A DNA stretch of 16,610 nucleotides. Origin: an uncultured Lachnospiraceae bacterium. GTDB lineage: Bacteria > Bacillota > Clostridia > Lachnospirales > Anaerotignaceae. The first letter of the stretch is position 1. The number at the start of each line of letters is the position of its first letter. Of this stretch, positions 1 to 6,033 are shown piece by piece. The notes under the pieces were generated by a model that saw only the letters and a program-made list of their open reading frames with translations, was not told the origin of the DNA and ran no database searches. The stretch spans positions 1 to 16,610 of the forward strand of contig CALWSX010000039.1 of NCBI GenBank assembly GCA_944384285.1, written 5' to 3'. The position numbers and the translations under genes are program-made.

Positions 1-12
1 ATTGTCAACACC

Positions 13-45
13 TTTTTTTATTTTTTTTAATTTTTTTTATTTTTC
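13..45. other. Phased T-tracts upstream of pepT
   Basis: Four T-runs of 7, 8, 8 and 5 bases start at 13, 21, 31 and 40, which is close to one helical turn apart. Runs phased like this usually give intrinsically bent DNA and can act as an upstream promoter element. No hairpin precedes them, so they are not a recognisable terminator on the plus strand. The rest of 1-174 holds no gene; it contains only the likely pepT promoter region, with a TATACT-like -10 at 133-138 and no convincing -35. Confidence 0.3.
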
Positions 46-174
46 CAAAATATTCTATCCAAAAAAAAGAAAAATACACACAAAATTTAAAATTATTATA
101 AATTTAGTGAATACTTTTTTGCAAAAATAAGGTATACTTTAAACATACAAAAATTCAGAAAGGAATGATCAAAA

Positions 175-1401
175 ATGGATATTAAAAAAACTCTTTTTGA
201 GAATTTTAAAACATATACATCTTATAACACTAAATCAGATGAAAACTCAGAAACAACTCCAAGCACAAAAGGACAAATCGTTCTCGCAAATTATATAAAA
301 GAACAGTGCGATAAAATAGGCCTTTCAGATGCTCATGTAGATGAATATGGGTATATGTATGCAACACTTAATAAAAATACTGATAAAAATATACCTACAA
401 TAGGCTTTATTGCGCATTTGGACACATCACCTGATGCAAGCGGAGAAAATGTTACTTTAAACATAGTTGAAAATTATGATGGAAGCGATATTATTCTCAA
501 AAATGATGTCATAATTTCAACAAAGGAATTTCCAAAACTTAATAACTATATTGGCGAAACAATTATTACAGCAGATGGCACTACTCTTTTAGGTGCTGAT
601 GACAAAGCCGGAATTTCTGAAATCATGACACTTATGGAATATTTAATAAATCACCCTGAAATACCTCACGGAGATATTAAAATAGCATTTACACCTGATG
701 AAGAAATAGGAAAAGGTGCTGATTACTTTAATGTTGAAAAGTTTGGTGCTGATTTTGCTTACACTCTTGATGGCGGAAAACTTGGTGAGCTTCAGTATGA
801 AAATTTTAATGCAGCTTCAGCCAAAATTACTGTTAAAGGAAAAAGTGTTCACCCAGGATCTGCAAAAAATATTATGGTAAACGCAAGCTTAATCGCATCA
901 GAAATAATTGAAAGATTTCCAAAAAACGAAACACCTGCAACAACAGAAAATTATGAAGGCTTCTTCCACCTTGCACACATGGAAGGCTCTGTTTCTTCTT
1001 CAACTCTTTCATATATCATTAGAGATTTTGATAAAGAAAACTTCAAAAAAAGAAAATCTTTCATAGAAAACCTTATTAAAGAATTTAATGAAAAATATGA
1101 TAACCGTATAAGTCTTGAAATAAAAGACCAGTATTATAACATGATTGAAAAAGTTGAACCTTTTATGCATATTGTTGATATAGCAAAAAAAGCTATGGAA
1201 AACACAGGTGTAACTCCTCTTATAATTCCAATAAGAGGCGGTACAGACGGTGCAAGACTTTCATTTATGGGGCTTCCTTGTCCAAATATTTTTGCAGGTG
1301 GTCACAATTTCCATGGACCTTATGAATATATCCCTCTTTCATCTATGGAAAAAGCATTTAATGTTTTACTTGAAATTGTTAAAATATCTTCTTCCTATTG
1401 A
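175..1401 (+). CDS. pepT: Peptidase T (tripeptide aminopeptidase)
   Basis: This is a cytoplasmic zinc aminopeptidase that removes the N-terminal residue from tripeptides, in the M20B family. The 408-residue length is normal for PepT. The expected binuclear zinc site is visible: H81 in the HLDTS motif, bridging D142 in GADDKAG, catalytic E176 and ligand E177 in TPDEEIG, D199 in TLDGG, and H380 in the NFHGPYE motif near the C-terminus. Residues around 205-320 form the lid/dimerisation domain inserted in the catalytic fold. An AAAGGA ribosome binding site at 159-164 supports the ATG at 175. A TATACT at 133-138 may be the -10 box, but no good -35 is seen. No terminator follows: the stop codon lies inside the next promoter, so some pepT transcripts probably run into the tyrS leader. 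Confidence 0.95.
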   Translation: MDIKKTLFENFKTYTSYNTKSDENSETTPSTKGQIVLANYIKEQCDKIGLSDAHVDEYGYMYATLNKNTDKNIPTIGFIAHLDTSPDASGENVTLNIVENYDGSDIILKNDVIISTKEFPKLNNYIGETIITADGTTLLGADDKAGISEIMTLMEYLINHPEIPHGDIKIAFTPDEEIGKGADYFNVEKFGADFAYTLDGGKLGELQYENFNAASAKITVKGKSVHPGSAKNIMVNASLIASEIIERFPKNETPATTENYEGFFHLAHMEGSVSSSTLSYIIRDFDKENFKKRKSFIENLIKEFNEKYDNRISLEIKDQYYNMIEKVEPFMHIVDIAKKAMENTGVTPLIIPIRGGTDGARLSFMGLPCPNIFAGGHNFHGPYEYIPLSSMEKAFNVLLEIVKISSSY

Positions 1402-1426
1402 CAATAAATTATGTCTATGATAAGAT
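1398..1426 (+). promoter_or_regulatory. Sigma-A promoter of the tyrS T-box transcript
   Basis: A perfect TTGACA (-35, 1398-1403) is separated by 17 bases from TAAGAT (-10, 1421-1426), with an extended TG at 1418-1419. The -35 box overlaps the TGA stop of pepT at 1399-1401. Transcription should begin near 1433, just ahead of T-box stem I. Confidence 0.75.
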
Positions 1427-1432
1427 GTGTTC

Positions 1433-1680
1433 TATCAAAATAAAGTTAAAAACAATGATTGAGATATGGGCAATATTGGTTACAACCGCAGAGAGTATTT
1501 CGGTAGGTGCGAGAAATACAGCACAAGTATTGTAAATTACGACTCATGAGTTTTCGGTAAGAGCGTTTTTCGTAAAGACCGAACGGTATGTCGGACGTTA
1601 ACCGGCGCTGAGGTGTTTTACACAAATTAAGGTGGTACCACGGGTTTTCTCGTCCTTTAGGACGACGAAAACCCTTTTTT
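1433..1680 (+). promoter_or_regulatory. T-box leader (tyrosine specifier)
   Basis: This tRNA-sensing leader controls tyrS by transcription attenuation. The canonical T-box sequence (AAGGTGGTACCACGG) lies at 1629-1643 and contains the antiterminator bulge that pairs with the free NCCA end of tRNA. In stem I the specifier region around 1511-1523 (GAGAAATACAGCA) presents TAC, a tyrosine codon, at 1517-1519, matching the downstream gene. Stem I appears to span roughly 1455-1545. Uncharged tRNA-Tyr should favour the antiterminator over the hairpin at 1642-1674 and allow tyrS transcription. This accounts for the whole 319-base gap between pepT and tyrS. The specifier assignment rests on sequence context and agreement with tyrS; no folding was run. 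Confidence 0.93.
1642..1680 (+). terminator. T-box leader attenuator
   Basis: GGGTTTTC (1642-1649) pairs with GAAAACCC (1667-1674), and TCGTCC (1650-1655) with GGACGA (1660-1665), leaving one bulged C and a four-base loop. A T-run follows from 1675. The 5' side overlaps the end of the T-box sequence, so terminator and antiterminator are mutually exclusive. Confidence 0.9.
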
Positions 1681-1720
1681 ATTACCTTAGAAAATTTTTA
1701 AAAAAAGGAGTATTTAAATT

Positions 1721-2947
1721 ATGTCAAACGTATTTGAAACATTAAAAGAACGTGGATTTATTGAGCAAATGACTCATGAAAACGAAATTAAAGAAATTTT
1801 AGACAACGAAAAAGTAACATTTTATATCGGTTTTGACCCTACAGCAGATAGTCTCCATGTTGGTCATTTCCTTACAGTTATGGCTATGGCTCATATGCAA
1901 AGAGCAGGACACAGACCAATCTGTCTTATGGGTGGCGGAACAGGTATGATCGGAGACCCTTCCGGAAAATCTGATATGAGAAGAATGATGACTATAGAAG
2001 AAATTGACCACAATGTAGAATGCTTCAAAAAACAGCTTTCTCACTTTATTGATTTTTCAGACGATAAAGCAATTATCGTAAATAACGCTGACTGGATCAG
2101 AAATTTAAACTATATCGAATTTTTAAGAGAAGTAGGCGTGCATTTTTCAGTTAACAAAATGCTTACTTACGAATGCTTTAAAACAAGAATGGAAAAAGGA
2201 CTTTCTTTCCTTGAATTTAACTATATGTTAATGCAGGCAAACGACTTCCTTGAATTATACCGTAAATACGGCTGTACATTACAGCTCGGCGGAAACGACC
2301 AGTGGTCAAACATTATTGCCGGTGTTGACCTTGTTAGAAGAAAAGAACAAGGCAATGCATTTGGTATGACATTCTCTCTTTTAACAAATAGTGAAGGCAA
2401 AAAAATGGGTAAAACAGAAAAAGGAGCTGTATGGCTTGACCCTGCAAAAACATCTCCTTACGAATTCTACCAGTACTGGAGAAATATTGATGACAAAGAT
2501 GTTAGAAAATGTCTTTCTCTTCTCACATTCTTACCTATGGACGAAGTAAACAGACTTTCTGCTTTAGAAGGCAGTGAAATAAATAAAGCTAAAGAAGTTC
2601 TCGCTTTTGAACTTACAAAAATCGTTCATAACGAAGAAGAAGCTACAAAAGCTCAGACTGCTGCCAGAGCATTATTCGGAGGCGGTTTACAGGGTGGTTC
2701 TATTCCTCAAACAGAAATGGATAAAGCTGATTTTGAAGAAGGAATGGATATTTTATCTATATTAACAGCTACAAAATTAGCTCCTTCAAGAGCAGAAGGA
2801 AGACGTCTTGTAACTCAGGGCGGTATTAAAGTTTGCGAAAAGAAAATTGATAACATTGAACATAAAATTACTCTTTCCGACTTTGTCGATGGTGAAATTT
2901 TAATCCAAAAAGGTAAAAAATCTTTCCATAAAGTTGTTTTAAAATAA
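1721..2947 (+). CDS. tyrS: Tyrosyl-tRNA synthetase
   Basis: This enzyme attaches tyrosine to tRNA-Tyr in the cytoplasm through a tyrosyl-adenylate. It is a class I synthetase of 408 residues, a normal length. The Rossmann catalytic domain has the HIGH-type motif HVGH at 46-49 and the KMSKS-type motif KMGKT at 228-232. The tyrosine pocket signature Y169-xx-xQ-x-xD is visible around 168-176 (YMLMQANDF), and LGGNDQW lies at 189-195. A C-terminal S4 RNA-binding domain occupies about 340-408. The AAGGAG ribosome binding site at 1705-1710 supports the ATG at 1721. The gene lies directly behind the Tyr T-box and ends 13 bases before a strong terminator, so it looks monocistronic with optional read-through from pepT. 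Confidence 0.97.
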   Translation: MSNVFETLKERGFIEQMTHENEIKEILDNEKVTFYIGFDPTADSLHVGHFLTVMAMAHMQRAGHRPICLMGGGTGMIGDPSGKSDMRRMMTIEEIDHNVECFKKQLSHFIDFSDDKAIIVNNADWIRNLNYIEFLREVGVHFSVNKMLTYECFKTRMEKGLSFLEFNYMLMQANDFLELYRKYGCTLQLGGNDQWSNIIAGVDLVRRKEQGNAFGMTFSLLTNSEGKKMGKTEKGAVWLDPAKTSPYEFYQYWRNIDDKDVRKCLSLLTFLPMDEVNRLSALEGSEINKAKEVLAFELTKIVHNEEEATKAQTAARALFGGGLQGGSIPQTEMDKADFEEGMDILSILTATKLAPSRAEGRRLVTQGGIKVCEKKIDNIEHKITLSDFVDGEILIQKGKKSFHKVVLK

Positions 2948-2960
2948 TTAAAAATAATTT

Positions 2961-2994
2961 AAGTCCGAAACTTAATAAGTTTCGGACTTTTTAC
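2961..2994 (+). terminator. Rho-independent terminator of tyrS
   Basis: A perfect 13-bp stem, 2961-2973 with 2977-2989, closes on a three-base AAT loop and is followed by T's. The minus-strand gene at 3064 converges on it, so it may also stop that transcript, though the minus-strand T-tract is weaker. Confidence 0.92.
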
Positions 2995-3063
2995 ATTAAT
3001 ATATAAAATATATAGTTTAACGATTTACTTTTTTTATTAAAAGCTTTAAAATATAATTAAAAT

Positions 3064-3309
3064 TTAGCTTAAATAAGTAAGAATTAAAGCTTTTAAACTA
3101 AAACCAAGCACCAAAATACAACATATTATAAGAACTAAATAAAATACTTTCATAAACTTTGATTTTGTATTTTTAAGTGAAAATATTAAGAAAACAAGCC
3201 ATAACAAAAAAGCTAAAACCATAATAATTCCGCCGCTTAAAAAAGCAGCTATTAAAAATAAAATATTTACAATAATCATTCCATTTTCTGAAAAAGCTTT
3301 TTTATCCAT
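3064..3309 (-). CDS. Small three-helix membrane protein, unknown function
   Basis: This 81-residue, very hydrophobic protein is not recognised as a named family. Three likely membrane segments lie at about 11-28, 29-46 and 56-76, with a short basic loop (KNTKSK) between the second and third. There is no signal peptidase site and no cysteine lipobox. I take it as real because an AAGGAGT ribosome binding site lies at 3318-3324, eight bases before the ATG, and a good promoter lies upstream at 3366-3394. It is monocistronic and divergent from the MBL-fold gene. Nothing in the neighbourhood suggests a substrate or partner. Confidence 0.72.
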   Translation of the reverse strand: MDKKAFSENGMIIVNILFLIAAFLSGGIIMVLAFLLWLVFLIFSLKNTKSKFMKVFYLVLIICCILVLGFSLKALILTYLS

Positions 3310-3365
3310 TTTGGCTCACTCCTTAATATTTTAGCAAAATAAGCAAAGTTCTTTAATTTATAAAA

Positions 3366-3394
3366 ATTATACTATAAATTACTTTCTAATTCAA
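3366..3394 (-). promoter_or_regulatory. Sigma-A promoter for the small membrane protein
   Basis: On the minus strand TTGAAT (3394-3389) and TATAAT (3371-3366) are separated by exactly 17 bases, close to consensus. It drives the 81-residue gene, leaving a leader of about 50 bases. A TATACT on the opposite strand (3368-3373) overlaps the same -10 and may be part of a divergent promoter for the MBL gene, but no matching -35 was found for it. Confidence 0.6.
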
Positions 3395-3423
3395 GTTTTA
3401 TATAATAACAAGGAGGATTATTT

Positions 3424-4218
3424 ATGAACAAAATACCACCTGGACTTCCAAAAGAATTATTTGATGACACCCGTTTAGAACCTGCCAAAATATTTGATAA
3501 TCTTTATTGTATTACAAGTAAAAGTGTTGCTGCATGGGCACTTGTAAAAGATGATAGCATTGTTTTGCTTGATGCTATGTGGGACGATAATGATGCTTTG
3601 TTTATAATTGAATGTCTAGAAAAATTAGGTTTAAATCCTGAAAATATAAAATACATATTTATAACTCATGGGCACGGCGACCATTATGGCGGAGCAAAGT
3701 ATTTAAAAGAAAAATATAATGCAAAAATATTATTAAGCGATATTGACAATCACTTTATGCTTGAAAACAATGACGGACCAAATGGACCAAGAAGCCCTAA
3801 ATGTGATGTTGATATTATAATCACAGATGAAGAAAAAATAAATCTTTGCGGCATGGATATTCATATTATAAATACTCCGGGACATACTCCTGGTTGTTTA
3901 TCATTCATTTTTGAATGTACAAATGGCGACGAAAAATATAACGTAGGTTTATGGGGCGGAACAGCTTTCCCTCGTGATATGAAATCTCTCTTGGATTATG
4001 AAAATTCTATAGATGTATTCTTTAAAAAAGCAAAAGAAATGAATTTATCTGCTTTATTAACAGGTCATCTTTTTGCTGATGACGGCTATCACAAATTAGA
4101 TGTTGTAAGGTCTACCGGCGAAAACCTTTTCTTAACAGGATTTGAAGGTGTAGAAGAATATTTTACAACTCTTAAAACAAAACTTTTTGATGCAATAGAA
4201 AAAGCAAAAACAAAATAA
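3424..4218 (+). CDS. MBL-fold metallohydrolase
   Basis: This is a metallo-beta-lactamase-fold hydrolase of 264 residues with no signal peptide, so probably cytoplasmic. The metal-binding signature THGHGDH is complete at 81-87 (H82, H84, D86, H87). H154 in TPGHTPG is the next ligand and H215 in LTGHLF is the likely last one. At the place where glyoxalase II-like members carry a bridging Asp, the protein reads LWGGTAF (177-182), an arrangement resembling subclass B3-like enzymes. The substrate cannot be named from this. AGGAGG at 3411-3416 supports the ATG at 3424. No terminator separates it from the yjdF leader that follows, so the two may share a transcript. Confidence 0.88.
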   Translation: MNKIPPGLPKELFDDTRLEPAKIFDNLYCITSKSVAAWALVKDDSIVLLDAMWDDNDALFIIECLEKLGLNPENIKYIFITHGHGDHYGGAKYLKEKYNAKILLSDIDNHFMLENNDGPNGPRSPKCDVDIIITDEEKINLCGMDIHIINTPGHTPGCLSFIFECTNGDEKYNVGLWGGTAFPRDMKSLLDYENSIDVFFKKAKEMNLSALLTGHLFADDGYHKLDVVRSTGENLFLTGFEGVEEYFTTLKTKLFDAIEKAKTK

Positions 4219-4229
4219 TATATTTTTTA

Positions 4230-4337
4230 AACAAAGATAAAAACACAGTTCCGGTTGGTAGTCCGGACGCAGTTTTTTAGCTGTCAGTAACCTGCCTCCT
4301 TGGTTGTCCCTTCTTTGTTATAAACATTTAAGGAGGC
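4230..4337 (+). promoter_or_regulatory. yjdF riboswitch (azaaromatic/NAD class), translational
   Basis: A structured leader lies immediately before a yjdF gene. The outer stem is AACAAAGA (4230-4237) with TCTTTGTT (4312-4319). Inside is a TCCGG/CCGGA hairpin (4250-4254 with 4263-4267) and a CAG/CTG-closed hairpin (4270-4283). The segment GCCTCCTT (4294-4301) is perfectly complementary over 8 bases to the yjdF ribosome binding site AAGGAGGC (4330-4337). The aptamer fold and the anti-Shine-Dalgarno pairing therefore compete for the same bases, the layout expected of a translational switch. The yjdF RNA class is known to sit upstream of yjdF, to bind azaaromatic compounds in vitro, and to have been linked to NAD+. 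The class is assigned from gene context and remembered consensus; no covariance search was run. Confidence 0.85.
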
Positions 4338-4343
4338 TTTTAT

Positions 4344-4757
4344 ATGGAAAAGATTAAACTTACAGTATTTTTTGAAGATCCTTTTTGGATTGGGGTTTTT
4401 GAAAAAAGCAGTTTTAATGGTTATGAAGTTTGTAAAATAACATTTGGATCAGAACCAAAAGATTATGAAACCTACAACTTCATAATGAAAAACTATTTTA
4501 AACTTAAATTTAGTCAACCAATAAAAGAAAATCAAAAAGAAGAAATTCGCATAAACAAAAAAAGAATGCAAAGGCTTATAAAAAAACAAGTAAAAAATAA
4601 AGGAACAGGCACAAAAGCCCAAAATGCTCTTAAGCTTATGCATGAAAATGCCAAAGAAACTTCTAAAAAACTTAATAAAGAGAGAAAAGACCACGAAAAA
4701 GAATTAAAATATAATTTAAAAAAACAAAAGAAAAAAGAAAAGCATAAAGGTCATTAA
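4344..4757 (+). CDS. yjdF: YjdF family protein (DUF2992)
   Basis: This is a small cytoplasmic protein of 137 residues whose biochemical role is unknown. It matches the YjdF/DUF2992 family. The N-terminal part (1-45) is strand-rich, with the family-like segments LTVFFEDPFWIGVFE and FGSEPKD. It is followed by RINKKRMQRLIKKQ (69-82) and GTKAQNALKL (89-98), then an extremely basic helical tail (about 99-137) ending KKEKHKGH, which could bind nucleic acid. The ribosome binding site AAGGAGG at 4330-4336 lies seven bases before the ATG and is the target of the anti-Shine-Dalgarno in the leader. A terminator follows within a few bases, so the gene is either a single unit or the tail of the MBL transcript. 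Confidence 0.92.
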   Translation: MEKIKLTVFFEDPFWIGVFEKSSFNGYEVCKITFGSEPKDYETYNFIMKNYFKLKFSQPIKENQKEEIRINKKRMQRLIKKQVKNKGTGTKAQNALKLMHENAKETSKKLNKERKDHEKELKYNLKKQKKKEKHKGH

Positions 4758-4759
4758 AT

Positions 4760-4796
4760 AATAAAAAGCCTGTGTTAAAAACACAGGCTTTTTATT
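4760..4796. terminator. Bidirectional terminator between yjdF and ycxB-like genes
   Basis: A near-perfect 17-bp stem, 4760-4776 with 4780-4796, has a three-base loop. The GC-rich core AGCCTGTGT is flanked by A-runs on the left and T-runs on the right, which gives U-tracts on both strands. It lies between two converging genes and touches the stop codon of the minus-strand gene at 4797. Confidence 0.92.
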
Positions 4797-5312
4797 TTAC
4801 TTAACATAAATCCATTCTTTTTCACTTTTTTCTGATATAAATTTTATAAACTCATCTTGATTTATTTCTTTAAGGAAATCCTTAGGTATTATGTAAGCAT
4901 GGCGTTTATCCAAAAATATAAAATATCTGTCTTTATAAAAATATAAAGAAAAAATTGAATTATAAAATCTTTTGCTTTCAGATTTATCTGTAGTTTCTAT
5001 AAAAAACTCTTCTTCAAAACTAAATTCCATTTTATGTTCATCTTGAAGCAAAAGTCGTTTAGTCTGTATTGCGCCTAAATACGGAGCAAACACCATTAAC
5101 AAAATTAATATTATCCCCAAAAAAATTACGAAAAACCATGAAAATGATATTTCTTCAGTAAGCATCACAGCACCAATAAGTATAAATATTATACCAGCTA
5201 CTATATAAAAAATTTCTATAGCACGTCGCCACCATTTTTTCATTTTCTTTGCGTAAAGCTTATTCAGTGCAATAAAATCCTTAAAGCTGTATTCCACTCC
5301 AAATTTAAACAT
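4797..5312 (-). CDS. YcxB-like membrane protein
   Basis: This 171-residue protein has two likely transmembrane segments (about 32-51 and 56-76) and a cytoplasmic C-terminal domain (about 85-171) of alternating strands. Its IIPKDFL (141-147) is typical of YcxB-like C-terminal domains. The function of the family is not known. The N-terminal 30 residues are basic (KKMKKWWRR), consistent with an inside orientation. GGAGGTG at 5317-5323 supports the start at 5312. It is the last gene of the minus-strand operon, beginning 22 bases after the stop of the broken HAD gene, and is followed directly by a terminator. Confidence 0.72.
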   Translation of the reverse strand: MFKFGVEYSFKDFIALNKLYAKKMKKWWRRAIEIFYIVAGIIFILIGAVMLTEEISFSWFFVIFLGIILILLMVFAPYLGAIQTKRLLLQDEHKMEFSFEEEFFIETTDKSESKRFYNSIFSLYFYKDRYFIFLDKRHAYIIPKDFLKEINQDEFIKFISEKSEKEWIYVK

Positions 5313-5334
5313 GAAACACCTCCATCTATTTTTT

Positions 5335-6006
5335 CTAACAAATATTTAAAAGCTCTTTTAAATTTGTAATTGTATAAGTGCTTTCACTTTTTTCTGTTTT
5401 TTCAAGGCTAAATAAGCATGTATCAATCCCAAAATTAATACCACCTTTTATATCAGATGACAAAGAATCCCCTATAATAAGTACATCTTTTTTATTTGTA
5501 ATTGATATATTTTTTTCTACATAGTTAAAAAATTAAATACTTAGTTTTTGATAGCCTATACTTTCAGAATCAAATATCATTTCAAAATAAGGAAAAAGCC
5601 CCGACATCTTAAGTCTTTTTATTTGAGTTTCTCTTACTCCGTTAGTAACGGCAAAAAGTCTATGTGTTTTTGAAAGTTCATTGCACACAATATCCGCATT
5701 TTCTATAAGCTTATGCCCTTCATTTAAAAATTCTCTGTACTTTTTTTCTAATTCAGAGCCCGAAACATTAATATTATAGGTTTTCATCGTCTTTGAAAAA
5801 CGGGTATTTAATACAGCTTCCCTTGTAATTTCACCATTTTCAAAGCTTCTCCACAAACTTTTGTTTATTTCTTTATAGGTATCAAAAATATTTTCTAAAT
5901 CAGAAAAATTATAAAATTCAAACAACTTTTTTAAAGATGTTCTTTCATTATCCTTAAAGTCAAGGAGAGTATCATCTACATCAAACAAAAGAATTTTATA
6001 CTTCAT
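5335..6006 (-). pseudogene. YjjG-type HAD phosphatase interrupted by an in-frame stop
   Basis: Read through one internal stop, this is a 223-codon HAD-superfamily hydrolase resembling YjjG-type (non-canonical pyrimidine) nucleotidases. It carries motif I FDVDDTLL (8-15), motif II VTNG (119-122), the motif III lysine in IGYQK (150-154), and after the stop an intact motif IV, GDSLSSDIKGG (179-189). Codon 158 is TAA at 5533-5535. The frame continues without a gap to a TAG at 5335-5337, and the total length is normal for the family. Next to the stop, the Pro that normally follows the motif III Lys is Leu (codon CTA at 155). Two point substitutions (CCA to CTA and GAA to TAA) would explain this. 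The translated fragment (5533-6006, 157 residues) lacks motif IV and should be inactive. AGAGG at 6014-6018 is its ribosome binding site. Sequencing error or recoding remain possible. Confidence 0.85.
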
Positions 6007-6012
6007 ATTTTT

Positions 6013-6033
6013 ACCTCTTATCTCTTATCTCTT
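6013..6033 (-). repeat. Three tandem 7-bp repeats at a gene junction
   Basis: On the minus strand the unit AAGAGAT occurs twice, followed by AAGAGGT. The repeats span the stop codon of the 908-residue VWA gene (6025-6027) and the ribosome binding site of the HAD gene. A gain or loss of one unit would alter the spacing between these two genes. Confidence 0.7.

Noticed and set aside
1799..2044. 81-codon minus-strand frame inside tyrS
   Set aside because: It lies entirely within the tyrS catalytic domain and has no start signal.
4230..4337. SRP RNA, FMN, c-di-GMP or 6S-type RNA for the structured leader
   Set aside because: None of their hallmark sequences are present, and position directly before a yjdF gene fits the yjdF class.
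4449..4694. Phe-rich minus-strand frame inside yjdF
   Set aside because: The poly-Phe/Ile content is simply the reverse of the Lys-rich yjdF codons, and there is no ribosome binding site.
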